From NCBI RefSeq assembly GCF_000245015.1, contig NZ_JH600070.1:2266634-2330633 (forward strand): 64,000 nt of DNA, in the 5' to 3' direction. The notes beneath the pieces were generated by a model. The model was not told where the DNA came from. It worked only from the letters and a program-made list of their open reading frames with translations, and made no database searches. A program made the position numbers and the translations under genes. The DNA comes from Beggiatoa alba B18LD. Lineage in GTDB: Bacteria; Pseudomonadota; Gammaproteobacteria; Beggiatoales; Beggiatoaceae. Positions 18,391 to 26,734 of the stretch are shown here, piece by piece. Each line of letters opens with the position of its first letter. Position 1 is the first letter of the stretch.

Positions 18391-19836
18391 ATGAGTTTTG
18401 AGTTTGTAGCCGCAGAGCTAGGATATTTGATGCCAGAAATTTTATTATTGACACTGGCATGTGTGGTACTGTTGGTAGATGTTTACTTGCCTGAACAGTT
18501 GCGGAATCTTACCTATCAATTAACCCAAGGAACATTGATAGGGGCTGCATTAATGGTGATTGCGACTTATCCTGACAGTCGAATGGTCGTAATGAGTGGC
18601 TTGTATGTAAATGACGCGATGGCTGCTATTCTCAAGTTATTCATTTTAACCATAGTATTTTTCGCGTTTATTTACTCACGCGATTATTTACGTGATAGGG
18701 GCTTGCTAAGAGGTGAGTTTTTCGTTTTAGGTTTATTTGCAACATTAGGCATGCTCGTTATGGTCTCTGCCCATAGCCTATTATTAGTTTATTTAGGATT
18801 AGAATTATTATCTTTATCCTTATATGGCATGGTTGCAATGCAACGGGATTCCCATCAAGCAACTGAAGCTGCAATGAAATATTTTGTTTTAGGGGCAATT
18901 GCTTCAGGCATGCTGCTATATGGCATGTCTATGCTTTATGGCGTAACGAGTTCATTAGACTTAAATGTAATTGCACAAGCCATTAATGCAAATACGGCTA
19001 ATAAAACCATGCTGGTGTATGGTTTAGTCTTCATTGTTATTGGTTTAGCATTCAAATTAGGGGCTGTTCCCTTCCATATGTGGGTACCTGATGTTTATCA
19101 AGGCGCGCCCACGGCCGTAACACTATTTATTAGCTCCGCACCTAAAATTGCAGCGTTTGCGATTTTAATCCGTCTGTTAGTTGAAGGCTTAGGCAGTTTA
19201 CAAAGCCACTGGCAGGGCATGTTAGTATTGCTATCATTCCTGTCTATGGGGTTAGGGAATATTGTGGCAATTGCTCAAAGCAATATTAAGCGGATGTTAG
19301 CCTACTCTACGATTTCCCATGTTGGTTTTTTAATGTTAGGTGTGATTGCTGGCTCTGCTAAAGGCTATGGTGCTGCCATGTTTTACACCATCGTTTATAC
19401 CTTAATGTCATTGGGTAGCTTCGGCATTCTCTTATTATTAAGCCGTGTTGGTTTTGATGCGGAGCGGTTAGAAGATTTAAAAGGTCTTAATGAACGCAAT
19501 GGCTGGTTCGCTTTCATTATGTTAATCCTAATGTTATCTATGGCAGGCATTCCACCTTTATTAGGATTCTGGGCAAAGTGGGTTGTATTAGCAGAAGTGA
19601 TTCAAGCGGGTTACATCTGGCTAGCAATTTTTGCGGTTATCTTCTCAGTGATTGGTGCTTTCTACTACTTACGTATTATAAAACTGATGTATTTTGATAA
19701 ACCTGAAGATACAACATCAATTACACCACAAACTGATATGCAAGTCGCACTCAGCACTAATGGCTTATTTATCCTATTATTAGGGCTAGTTCCTCAAGTT
19801 CTTTTAAACTTCTGCTTTAGTGCAATGGGTGTTTAA
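18391..19836 (+). CDS. nuoN: NADH-quinone oxidoreductase subunit N
   Basis: NuoN is the third antiporter-like subunit (ND2). The ATG at 18391 (protein begins MSFEFVAAELGYLMPEIL) has CAAGGAAAA about 9 bases upstream and gives 481 residues, close to the usual 480-490. Alternative in-frame starts lie at 18367 (TTG) and 18385 (ATG). Conserved stretches include LVYLGLELLSLSLYGMVAMQ with the helix 5 glutamate and AFKLGAVPFHMWVPDVYQGA with the helix 7 lysine. It is the last gene of the operon and a strong terminator follows. Confidence 0.97.
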   Translation: MSFEFVAAELGYLMPEILLLTLACVVLLVDVYLPEQLRNLTYQLTQGTLIGAALMVIATYPDSRMVVMSGLYVNDAMAAILKLFILTIVFFAFIYSRDYLRDRGLLRGEFFVLGLFATLGMLVMVSAHSLLLVYLGLELLSLSLYGMVAMQRDSHQATEAAMKYFVLGAIASGMLLYGMSMLYGVTSSLDLNVIAQAINANTANKTMLVYGLVFIVIGLAFKLGAVPFHMWVPDVYQGAPTAVTLFISSAPKIAAFAILIRLLVEGLGSLQSHWQGMLVLLSFLSMGLGNIVAIAQSNIKRMLAYSTISHVGFLMLGVIAGSAKGYGAAMFYTIVYTLMSLGSFGILLLLSRVGFDAERLEDLKGLNERNGWFAFIMLILMLSMAGIPPLLGFWAKWVVLAEVIQAGYIWLAIFAVIFSVIGAFYYLRIIKLMYFDKPEDTTSITPQTDMQVALSTNGLFILLLGLVPQVLLNFCFSAMGV

Positions 19837-19866
19837 CTGTAACTATTTATAAAATCTTAAAAAATT

Positions 19867-19904
19867 AAAGCTGATTTACTTTGAATAGTAAATCAGCTTT
19901 TTTT
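19867..19904 (+). terminator. Rho-independent terminator of the nuo operon
   Basis: AAAGCTGATTTACT and AGTAAATCAGCTTT form a perfect 14-bp stem with a 6-base loop. The 3' arm runs into a tract of seven Ts. It lies 30 bases after the nuoN stop. Confidence 0.93.
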
Positions 19905-19938
19905 ATGCCTATGAAAAACAAAAAAAGACGATAGGCAC

Positions 19939-19966
19939 TTGTAAACAAGAATAAATTTGTTATACT
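19939..19966 (+). promoter_or_regulatory. Putative sigma-70 promoter of the ComEA-like gene
   Basis: TTGTAA (19939-19944) and TATACT (19961-19966) are separated by 16 bases, downstream of the nuo terminator and about 80 bases before the start codon at 20049. Confidence 0.5.
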
Positions 19967-20048
19967 CTGTTTTTCTAAGGTTTTTACAAAAAAACACTTG
20001 GAAAAATCATCATAACCAATATGTTAAGTAATTAGGAGCGTTATAACA

Positions 20049-20456
20049 ATGTTAAAAAAAATGTTGGTAGGCGTATTGGGTTTGTTTATATTATCTGCAT
20101 CACCTATTTCCGCAACGGAAACACAATCAACTGAGGCAGTTGCAACGGCTGCGACTATCTCAAAAGTTGATATTAATACTGCAACCGAAGCTGTGTTAGA
20201 CGAAGAACTCATCGGCATCGGCCCTAAAAAAGCGGCGGCTATTATTAAATATCGTGCTGAAAATGGCTTGTTTAAATCCATTGAAGAATTAAAACATGTA
20301 CCTGGAATCGGTGAAAAGTTGTTTTTGAATAACCGTGATAAGTTGATTGCCTCACAACCTGTGAAAGCCAGTAAAGAAGCAGGACTAGAAGCAGAAAAAG
20401 TTGTTGAAACCACACCGCCAGCAACGCCTGCATCAGACACAACTCATCAAAATTAA
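20049..20456 (+). CDS. ComEA-like helix-hairpin-helix DNA-binding protein, exported
   Basis: The 135-residue protein has a signal peptide (MLKKMLVGVLGLFILSASPI, likely cleaved after SAT), a Thr/Ala-rich spacer and then a ComEA-type double helix-hairpin-helix. That region is DINTATEAVLDEELIGIGPK followed by KAAAIIKYR and HVPGIGEKLF, with the GIGP and GIG hairpins that contact DNA backbone. Proteins of this type bind incoming DNA in the periplasm during competence, but many short homologues have no proven role. The ATG has an AGGAG site 8 bases upstream. It has its own promoter and terminator, so it is a single-gene unit. The C-terminal tail is low complexity (TTPPATPAS). Confidence 0.88.
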   Translation: MLKKMLVGVLGLFILSASPISATETQSTEAVATAATISKVDINTATEAVLDEELIGIGPKKAAAIIKYRAENGLFKSIEELKHVPGIGEKLFLNNRDKLIASQPVKASKEAGLEAEKVVETTPPATPASDTTHQN

Positions 20457-20463
20457 GCACACA

Positions 20464-20490
20464 AAAAAGCCTTCGATAAGAAGGCTTTTT
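20464..20490. terminator. Bidirectional terminator between comEA-like gene and bpt
   Basis: AAAAAGCCTTC and GAAGGCTTTTT form an 11-bp stem with a 5-base loop and have A/T tracts at both ends. It can serve the plus-strand ComEA-like gene and the convergent bpt gene, which ends at 20496. Confidence 0.9.
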
Positions 20491-20495
20491 AATTT

Positions 20496-21206
20496 CTAGG
20501 GTTTTGGTTGCCACAAACCATGTCGATAATATTCTAAAGGTTGGTAATTCACTTTATAACTCATTTTTTGGCAATTTTTAATCCAATATCCCAAATATAA
20601 AGCCTCTTTTCTCAATCGTTTACATTCTTCAATTTCCCATAAAACCGCATAAACACCCAAACTCCGTTTTGGATAGTCAGGGTTAAAAAATGTATAAACC
20701 GCAGAAAGCCCTTGTTCAAAATGATCAACAACTGCAACAATAATTAATTCATCTTGTAAGTAAAATTCATAAAAAATCGTTTCTGCCCAACTGCTAGTTA
20801 GGAATTGCATATAACTATGACGAGTTGGATTGTCCATGCCACCACCAGCATGTCGAGCGGCTAAATAGCGACTATATAATTGAAAATGTTCTTCACGAAA
20901 ACCACCCGCTACTGCTTTAACTACTAAATCTTGATTTTTACGCCAAATTCGTTGTTGTGTGCGGTTTGGCTCAAAAAAACAAACAGGAATTCGTACAGGA
21001 ACACAGGCATCACAACTGTGACAATGCGGACGGTATAAATGTTCACCACTACGACGAAAGCCATGTTGTGATAAGGTACTGTATAAGGCTTTGTCTTTCG
21101 GGAAATGAGGGTCAATAAAAATAGTGGTTGCTTGTCTGCCAGAAAGATAACTACACTCGTGAGGTGGGGTGGCATATAAATTAAATTGAGTGCGAAAATT
21201 CATCAT
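20496..21206 (-). CDS. bpt: Aspartate/glutamate leucyltransferase (bacterial ATE-like)
   Basis: Bpt transfers leucine from Leu-tRNA to proteins with N-terminal Asp or Glu, tagging them for ClpS/ClpAP. The 236-residue protein matches the family: ECSYLSGRQATTIFIDP near the N-terminus, the Cys cluster YRPHCHSCDACVPVRIPV and the acetyltransferase-fold C-terminal half (LGYWIKNCQKMSYKVNYQPL). Two adjacent ATG codons could start it. It follows aat by 5 bases on the same strand, so the two N-degron transferases form an operon, a common arrangement in gammaproteobacteria. It ends at a bidirectional terminator. Confidence 0.95.
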   Translation of the reverse strand: MMNFRTQFNLYATPPHECSYLSGRQATTIFIDPHFPKDKALYSTLSQHGFRRSGEHLYRPHCHSCDACVPVRIPVCFFEPNRTQQRIWRKNQDLVVKAVAGGFREEHFQLYSRYLAARHAGGGMDNPTRHSYMQFLTSSWAETIFYEFYLQDELIIVAVVDHFEQGLSAVYTFFNPDYPKRSLGVYAVLWEIEECKRLRKEALYLGYWIKNCQKMSYKVNYQPLEYYRHGLWQPKP

Positions 21207-21211
21207 ACCAC

Positions 21212-21946
21212 CTATGTTTCCAAAATAAATGCTGTTTGAATTAAATCCTCATCAAATTTCCAACTACCTGTATAAGATGGCATTTCAGATAAATGCTCTA
21301 ATAGCAGACGAAATTGTTTTCTAGGAATTTCTTGTGCACCTAAGCTATTTAAATGATTGGTATAAACTTGACAATCGATTAATTTGAAGCCCCATCGTTG
21401 CAATTGCAAAACTAAGTGTGTGAATGCAACTTTAGAGGCATCAGTCATTCGACAAAACATCGATTCTCCAAAAAATATTTTTCCCATTGCAACCCCATAC
21501 AACCCCCCTACCAGTTGTCCATCATGCCACGCTTCCACTGAATGTGCGAATTCATATTCATGCAAGCGACAATAAGCATCTATCATATCGGCAGTTATCC
21601 ATGTGCCTTTTTGATGCACTCGTGGCTCTGCACAGGCTTGCATGACTTGGCGAAAATTTTGGTCTAAAGTAATGGTAAAAATTTGCTTACGAATCGTTTT
21701 CTTTAAACTTCGGGAGATTTTTAGCGCGTCAGGATAAAGTACCATTCGTTGACTGGGAGACCACCATAAAATAGGTTGGTCTTCACTATACCAAGGAAAA
21801 ATACCACGACGATAAGCAATGATAAGACGACTTAGACTTAAATCACCACCAATTGCTAATAAGCCATCAGGATGAGCTAACGCACTGTCAATGTTAGGGA
21901 AGTCGAAAGGGCTTGCATGTTGAGGAATCCAATAAGGGCGGCGCAT
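21212..21946 (-). CDS. aat: Leucyl/phenylalanyl-tRNA--protein transferase
   Basis: Aat adds Leu or Phe to proteins with N-terminal Lys or Arg, making them N-degron substrates. The 244-residue protein contains the expected LAIGGDLSLSRLIIAYRRGI and ILWWSPSQRMVLYP segments, with GLYGVAMGKIFFGESMF at the catalytic fold. In the motif usually written FGESMFS the last residue here is Cys (FGESMFCRMTDASK), a mild substitution. It is the first gene of a two-gene operon with bpt and starts at an ATG near 21946. The upstream 239 bases to the divergent thioesterase gene are AT-rich and should hold both promoters. Confidence 0.96.
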   Translation of the reverse strand: MRRPYWIPQHASPFDFPNIDSALAHPDGLLAIGGDLSLSRLIIAYRRGIFPWYSEDQPILWWSPSQRMVLYPDALKISRSLKKTIRKQIFTITLDQNFRQVMQACAEPRVHQKGTWITADMIDAYCRLHEYEFAHSVEAWHDGQLVGGLYGVAMGKIFFGESMFCRMTDASKVAFTHLVLQLQRWGFKLIDCQVYTNHLNSLGAQEIPRKQFRLLLEHLSEMPSYTGSWKFDEDLIQTAFILET

Positions 21947-22127
21947 AATGTTCTAAACAGTAAATGCAGGAAAAGTTCAATAGCTATCTTGCTATTTTAG
22001 TCAATTTAATCAAAGAGCTTATTTATAAGTAGTATATTTCTTCTTTACTATTCTTCCAATGTATCAATAATTAGATATTTTTTGTGCCAAATATTGACTT
22101 TACTTTACATCATAGTACGTTAATTCA

Positions 22128-22156
22128 TTGTCTGAATTGACCTTATAAAATATAAC
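22128..22156 (+). promoter_or_regulatory. Putative sigma-70 promoter of the thioesterase gene
   Basis: TTGTCT (22128-22133) and TATAAC (22151-22156) are 17 bases apart. The start codon at 22186 is 30 bases downstream, which would give a short leader. Confidence 0.5.
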
Positions 22157-22185
22157 CTGCATTTGTCAATAGGTAAGCTTAAAGC

Positions 22186-22611
22186 ATGGCTAGACTCACA
22201 CTCGATTTACCCGAACAATTTGCGTTTACCACAGAAATACCCATTTTAATTGGGCATATCAATTATGGAGGGCATGTGGGAAATGATGCGATTTTATCGT
22301 TTATCCATGAAAGCCGTTTGCGCTATTTAAAACACTTGGGCTATGCCTCTGAATTGGATATTAATGGCTTAGGTCTTATCATGACAGATACCGCAATTAT
22401 TTATAAAGCAGAAGCATTTCATGGTGATATATTAATTGCTGAAGTGGTTTGTTGCGATTTTAATAAATATGGTTGTGATTTTCTTTTTAAACTCAGTAGT
22501 CAACAAACACAAAAAGAAATTGCCCGTGCAAAAACGGGCGTTGTTTTCTTTGACTATATCAGCCGTAAAGTGGTGAACTTACCTGATAGTTTTCTCAAAA
22601 AAGTCAGCTAA
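22186..22611 (+). CDS. Hotdog-fold acyl-CoA thioesterase (4HBT-like)
   Basis: The 141-residue protein fits the 4-hydroxybenzoyl-CoA thioesterase branch of the hotdog superfamily. The active-site helix region reads IGHINYGGHVGNDAILSFIH, followed by ESRLRYLKHLGY. In the family this region holds the catalytic acidic residue; here the usual Asp position near the N-terminus (tDtD..GH) is replaced by IGHIN, so the catalytic arrangement may differ. It is probably a cytosolic acyl-CoA hydrolase. Substrate is unknown. It is convergent with the methyltransferase gene, with only 14 bases between the stops. Confidence 0.85.
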   Translation: MARLTLDLPEQFAFTTEIPILIGHINYGGHVGNDAILSFIHESRLRYLKHLGYASELDINGLGLIMTDTAIIYKAEAFHGDILIAEVVCCDFNKYGCDFLFKLSSQQTQKEIARAKTGVVFFDYISRKVVNLPDSFLKKVS

Positions 22612-22625
22612 CGAATTAATATTAC

Positions 22626-23198
22626 TTATACTCTTTGCGCAATTAATTGTGCTTTATCACGAAATCCTTGTTGTAGATTACCAATACGGGCTTCTTCACG
22701 ATAAAAAACCAGTTTTAATGCTTGAAAGAGTTGCAGTAATTCATTATCTGCTAAACGATATTCATCACATTTTGGCCCTGTTTCACTGACACAAGTACGG
22801 GTAAAAGTTTGATAAAACAATAACCCCTGTGGTTTTAATGCATCCATTAATGCTTTTGCAATTGAGCGTGTCAGAAAGTGAGCAACAACAATGACATCAA
22901 AACTCTCTGCGGGTGGCGGGTTGAGAACAACATCACGCACGCTTGTATGAATAGGGCATTGTTGCTCTTGCGCACGTTCTGCCAGTTTTTGCAGAGCGAC
23001 TTCAGAATGATCCCATGCATGGGTGATTAAGCCATGTTGGGCTAAAAATAAAGCATTCGCTCCCAAACCCGACGCAAGCTCTAACGCTATGCCTGTACTG
23101 GGTAGCAAATGTGCATTATGTTGTAATAAGTCACAGGGCTGTAAAATTTGAGGTGATGCCGCCAAATAACGGCTATTCCATTCGCTTGCACTGGTCAT
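22626..23198 (-). CDS. Class I SAM-dependent methyltransferase
   Basis: The 190-residue protein shows a Rossmann-type methyltransferase core: motif I as LELASGLGANALFLAQHG, the acidic ribose-binding end of strand 2 as AWDHSEVALQKL and motif IV as FDVIVVAHFLTR. It most resembles small TehB/UbiE-like methyltransferases of unknown substrate. The gene is transcribed away from glmS, with about 177 bases between the divergent starts. Confidence 0.85.
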   Translation of the reverse strand: MTSASEWNSRYLAASPQILQPCDLLQHNAHLLPSTGIALELASGLGANALFLAQHGLITHAWDHSEVALQKLAERAQEQQCPIHTSVRDVVLNPPPAESFDVIVVAHFLTRSIAKALMDALKPQGLLFYQTFTRTCVSETGPKCDEYRLADNELLQLFQALKLVFYREEARIGNLQQGFRDKAQLIAQRV

Positions 23199-23375
23199 AA
23201 ATCAATCCATCGAGAAAAGTAGAGATAGATAGATACCTTACTGAAAAAAATGGGTAAGGTACAAGTCTTAGGCGACAAAATTCGTTAAGATGACTAAATT
23301 TTGCTTCCAAAAGCGATTAATATTGACCTGTGAAGCCTATTTAATAAGCCTGTTTAACATGAAGGATTAATTGGT

Positions 23376-25211
23376 ATGTGCGGTATTATTGGCGCAGTTG
23401 CAGAACGTGATGTTGTTCCTATTTTATTAGAAGGGTTAAAACGCCTTGAATATCGCGGTTATGATTCCGCAGGCGTTGCAATCATTGACTATCAAACACA
23501 AGGGCTTGCCTGTCGCCGTGTAGTCGGTAAGGTAAATGCCTTAGAAAGCGTATTGCAACAAAAATCATTATATTCACCCACAGGTATTGCGCATACACGT
23601 TGGGCAACCCATGGTAAACCCACTGAAAAAAATGCACATCCGCATATTTCTCAAGATACTATTGCTGTTGTACACAATGGCATTATTGAAAATCATCAAA
23701 CGTTGCGTTCTTTTTTACAAGAACAAGGATATGTCTTTCATTCTGAAACAGATACAGAAGTCGTTGTCCATCTCATCCATTATTACACCACACAAGGGCA
23801 TGACGTACTCCAAGCCTTTCGTTTAACGCTAAAACGCCTAGAAGGCAATTATGCTCTAGCCATGATTAGCCCACTTGCTTCAGGTCATGTTTATGCGACG
23901 CGCCAAGGTTGCCCGCTGGTTGTTGGGGTAGGAATTGGTGAATACTTTATTGCTTCCGATGTTGCCGCTTTAATCCCAGTGACACAACGGATTATTTACT
24001 TAGAAGATGGTGACGTTGTCGATTTACAACGCGACCAGTTAAGTATTACCAATTTGGCGGGTAAAGTTTGCGAGCGTCCTATTCACATCAGTCAATTACG
24101 TGCGGATGCAGTCGAACGGGGCGAATTTCGTCACTACATGCTGAAAGAGATTTTTGAACAACCGCACGCATTAGCAGAAACCTTAGAAGGTCGTATTCAC
24201 AATGACCAAATATTAGAAGCGGCATTTGGTGCAAATGCTCATCATTTATTAGATGAAATTTATGCAGTACAAATTATTGCTTGTGGGACTAGTTACCATG
24301 CAGGATTAGTTGCACGCTATTGGATTGAATCCCTTGCAAAATTGCCCTGTAGTGTTGAAGTCGCCAGTGAATTTCGCTACCGTCAACCCTTACCCAATCC
24401 CAATGCACTGGTTGTCTGTATTTCTCAATCAGGAGAAACTGCGGATACACTCGCCGCTTTACACGAAGCAAAACGCTTAGGTTTTGGCCCTAGTTTAGCC
24501 ATTTGCAATGTGCCTGAAAGTGCATTAGCCCGTGCAGCAGATATGGTCTTGATGACTCGTGCAGGTCCTGAAATTGGCGTTGCCTCTACAAAAGCCTTTA
24601 CCACGCAATTACTTTGTTTACTGATGCTGACTGTGGTCTTAGGGAGACGAAATGGCACAATTTCAGAATTAGAAAAAGTGATTGTGCGGGCGATGCGCTC
24701 ACTGCCTGATCAATTACAAAAGTTATTAGAGTTGAATCAGGAGATTAAACAAATTGCAGAAGAGTTTGCAGATAAGCATCACACGCTTTTTTTAGGGCGG
24801 GGAGTACATTATCCCATTGCAATGGAGGGGGCGTTAAAGCTGAAAGAAATTTCTTATATTCACGCTGAAGCCTATCCTGCTGGTGAGTTAAAACATGGTC
24901 CACTAGCACTGGTCGACGCGGATATGCCCGTAGTTGCCGTTGCACCGAATGATACACTTCAAGAGAAATTGAAATCTAACTTAGAAGAAGTTCATGCACG
25001 TGGTGGGCAACTCTTTATTTTTGCTAATCATCGCGCCATTATGCAAGGCTCTGACTTTGTAAAAATCATTGAATTGGGAGAAATTAACGAATATATTTCC
25101 CCGATTGCCTACACCATTCCATTACAACTATTAGCCTATCATGTCGCGCTGATTCGTGGCACGGACGTAGATAAACCGCGAAACTTAGCGAAATCGGTGA
25201 CGGTGGAATAA
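23376..25211 (+). CDS. glmS: Glutamine--fructose-6-phosphate aminotransferase
   Basis: GlmS makes glucosamine-6-phosphate from fructose-6-phosphate and glutamine, the first step toward UDP-GlcNAc for peptidoglycan and LPS. The 611-residue protein begins MCGIIGAVAE, so the N-terminal nucleophile Cys is exposed after Met removal. The class II amidotransferase domain (about 1-240) contains AHTRWATHGKPTEKNAHPH and VHNGIIEN. Two SIS isomerase domains follow, with CGTSYHAGLVARYW, SQSGETADTL and the ending PRNLAKSVTVE. Length and motifs are standard. There is no glmU beside it, and no glmS ribozyme-like leader is recognised. Confidence 0.98.
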   Translation: MCGIIGAVAERDVVPILLEGLKRLEYRGYDSAGVAIIDYQTQGLACRRVVGKVNALESVLQQKSLYSPTGIAHTRWATHGKPTEKNAHPHISQDTIAVVHNGIIENHQTLRSFLQEQGYVFHSETDTEVVVHLIHYYTTQGHDVLQAFRLTLKRLEGNYALAMISPLASGHVYATRQGCPLVVGVGIGEYFIASDVAALIPVTQRIIYLEDGDVVDLQRDQLSITNLAGKVCERPIHISQLRADAVERGEFRHYMLKEIFEQPHALAETLEGRIHNDQILEAAFGANAHHLLDEIYAVQIIACGTSYHAGLVARYWIESLAKLPCSVEVASEFRYRQPLPNPNALVVCISQSGETADTLAALHEAKRLGFGPSLAICNVPESALARAADMVLMTRAGPEIGVASTKAFTTQLLCLLMLTVVLGRRNGTISELEKVIVRAMRSLPDQLQKLLELNQEIKQIAEEFADKHHTLFLGRGVHYPIAMEGALKLKEISYIHAEAYPAGELKHGPLALVDADMPVVAVAPNDTLQEKLKSNLEEVHARGGQLFIFANHRAIMQGSDFVKIIELGEINEYISPIAYTIPLQLLAYHVALIRGTDVDKPRNLAKSVTVE

Positions 25212-25460
25212 AAACGGTAAGTGCCTGTTTAAAATAAGGCTTTCAAAATTAAATATGAAATGCTTTACTTTAATTTGAGAAAAACACAATTTATATTACA
25301 CAGCTTTTAGCAAAGCGCATCTATATTACAATTATAGGTGCGTAGCTTAAAACCAATACGAGATATGATAACTTTTCTACAAGAATTAAATGACGAGATG
25401 TCTCTAATTCCTATTAGACGTTATGCCATTTTATAATTTCTTATAAGAAAAGAACACATC
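25212..25460. other. AT-rich spacer between glmS and higBA with an imperfect inverted repeat
   Basis: No gene is seen. CGCATCTATA (25316-25325) and TATAGGTGCG (25333-25342) form a near-perfect inverted repeat with one wobble pair. It lies about 120 bases before higB and could be an operator or a weak terminator for glmS. Confidence 0.35.
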
Positions 25461-25755
25461 ATGATAAAATCATTCAAGAACAGCGGAACGGAAGATATTT
25501 TTAATGGTAAAAACACTAAATTAGCAAGAAAAATATCTCCATCTACCATTTGGGACGTTGCGGTTAGAAAATTTAGACCAACTTGATTCTGCTAGTTCAT
25601 TACGTGACTTAAGTATTCCACCTAACAATAAGTTAGAGACATTAATTGGTGATCGAGCAGGTCAACATAGCATTCGTATCAATGATAAATATCGAATTTG
25701 CTTCATATGGACAGATTCTGGTGCTGAGCAAGTTGAAATTATTGATTATCATTAG
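25461..25755 (+). pseudogene. higB: HigB-type toxin with a one-base frameshift
   Basis: From the ATG at 25461 the frame reads MIKSFKNSGTEDIFNGKNTK and stops early at 25584 after WDVAVRKFRPT. In the next frame the same stretch continues as DQLDSASSLRDLSIPPNNKL and ends VEIIDYH at 25755. Removing one T from the AAAATTT run near 25567-25573 joins them as VAVRKLDQLDSA, which fits the HigB/RelE killer-protein pattern and restores a 97-residue product of normal length. The second half has the family stretch GDRAGQHSIRINDKYRICF. The toxin is therefore probably inactive, unless the base is a sequencing error or frameshifting occurs. The antitoxin gene follows after 28 bases. Confidence 0.85.
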
Positions 25756-25783
25756 ATATTCATAGATACACAGGAGTTAAAAC

Positions 25784-26110
25784 ATGGTTCGTGTACCTAC
25801 TCACCGTGTGCCTACCCACCCAGGAAAAATGCTATTAGAAGAGTTTTTGAAACCAATGGGTATTAGTCAAAAATGTTTAGCAACTCATATTCATATTCAT
25901 CATTCTTTTATTAATAAAATTATTAATGGACATAAAGGCATAACACCTGATATTGCGCTACGTTTAGCAAAATTCTTTGACATATCAGTAGAGTTCTGGA
26001 TGAACTTACAATTGCGTTGGGATTTATATCAGGCACAGCAACGCCAGAATGAAACAAGAATATTGGAAACCATTCACCCATATTCAAGCATGGGAAAACG
26101 TGCTCATTAA
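25784..26110 (+). CDS. higA: HigA-family antitoxin, XRE-type helix-turn-helix
   Basis: The 108-residue protein has the HigA layout: an N-terminal HPGKMLLEEFLKPMGISQ segment, then an HTH (QKCLATHIHIHHSFINKIIN) and the family motif ITPDIALRLAKFF, SVEFWMNLQLRWDL. HigA antitoxins neutralise HigB and repress the operon. An AGGAGT site lies before the ATG. The N-terminus holds a short direct duplication (VPTHRVPTH). The frame is intact although the upstream toxin frame is broken. It is convergent with hslV, with 28 bases between. Confidence 0.93.
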   Translation: MVRVPTHRVPTHPGKMLLEEFLKPMGISQKCLATHIHIHHSFINKIINGHKGITPDIALRLAKFFDISVEFWMNLQLRWDLYQAQQRQNETRILETIHPYSSMGKRAH

Positions 26111-26138
26111 ATAATGATGCACGCTTTAACAATATTGT

Positions 26139-26681
26139 TTACCCCGCATTTAACACTTCAATGGTTAAATTATGATTGGTGTAAATACAAATATCAGCGG
26201 CAATATGTAAGGATTTTTCGACGATTTCTGCCGCTGTTAATTCTGTGTTTTCTAACAAAGCGCGAGCGGCTGATTGGGCAAACATACTGCCTGAACCAAT
26301 TGCCATAATGCCATGCTCAGGCTCAACGACATCCCCATTTCCTGTAATAATCAATGAAGCGGTTTGGTCAGCAACGGCAAGCATCGCCTCTAAACGGCGT
26401 AACATGCGGTCAGTACGCCAATCTTTTGCCAATTCAACTGCTGAGCGGGTCAAATTCCCTTGATGTTTTTCTAATTTTGCTTCAAAGCGTTCAAATAAGG
26501 TAAACGCATCCGCTGTGCCACCTGCAAATCCTGCAATGATTTTATTTTGATACAAGCGTCTTACTTTACGGGCGTTTCCTTTTAAGGTGGTATTGCCAAA
26601 TGTGACTTGTCCATCGCCACCAATCACAACTTGCCCATTACGTCGCACTGATAAAATTGTTGTTCCGTCAAATTGTTCCAC
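26139..26681 (-). CDS. hslV: ATP-dependent protease, proteolytic subunit HslV
   Basis: HslV is the N-terminal-threonine peptidase that assembles as a double hexamer and works with the HslU ATPase in the cytosol. The 180-residue protein starts at a GTG and has a short propeptide before the mature Thr (MEQFDG then [16 protein letters not shown]). The stretches [17 protein letters not shown] and [14 protein letters not shown] are typical. A GAGGCG site lies just before the start. hslU, usually the next gene, is absent: the downstream neighbour is the convergent higA. The upstream neighbour on the same strand, 53 bases away, is an M48 peptidase, so two protease genes are adjacent. Confidence 0.96.
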   Translation of the reverse strand: MEQFDGTTILSVRRNGQVVIGGDGQVTFGNTTLKGNARKVRRLYQNKIIAGFAGGTADAFTLFERFEAKLEKHQGNLTRSAVELAKDWRTDRMLRRLEAMLAVADQTASLIITGNGDVVEPEHGIMAIGSGSMFAQSAARALLENTELTAAEIVEKSLHIAADICIYTNHNLTIEVLNAG

Positions 26682-26734
26682 AGCATCGCCTCAATATTAA
26701 AAAATCATTCATTATTTTATTACTCTCATCTTCA

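Noticed and set aside
20024-20440. Minus-strand frame of 138 codons opposite the ComEA-like gene
   Set aside because: The plus strand has the signal peptide, RBS, promoter, HhH motifs and terminator; the opposite frame is Ser/Ala/Ile-rich shadow sequence.
23199-23375. glmS ribozyme or GlmZ-like element before glmS
   Set aside because: The spacer is short and AT-rich, and no glmS ribozyme core was recognised; that ribozyme belongs mainly to Gram-positive bacteria.
25561-25585. Programmed frameshift in higB
   Set aside because: A slippery run exists (AAAATTT), but no stimulating structure or Shine-Dalgarno-like element was seen; mutation or sequencing error is simpler.
25558-25755. Independent 65-residue gene starting at a TTG
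   Set aside because: It is the second half of HigB after a one-base frameshift; the first half with a proper ATG is directly upstream in another frame.
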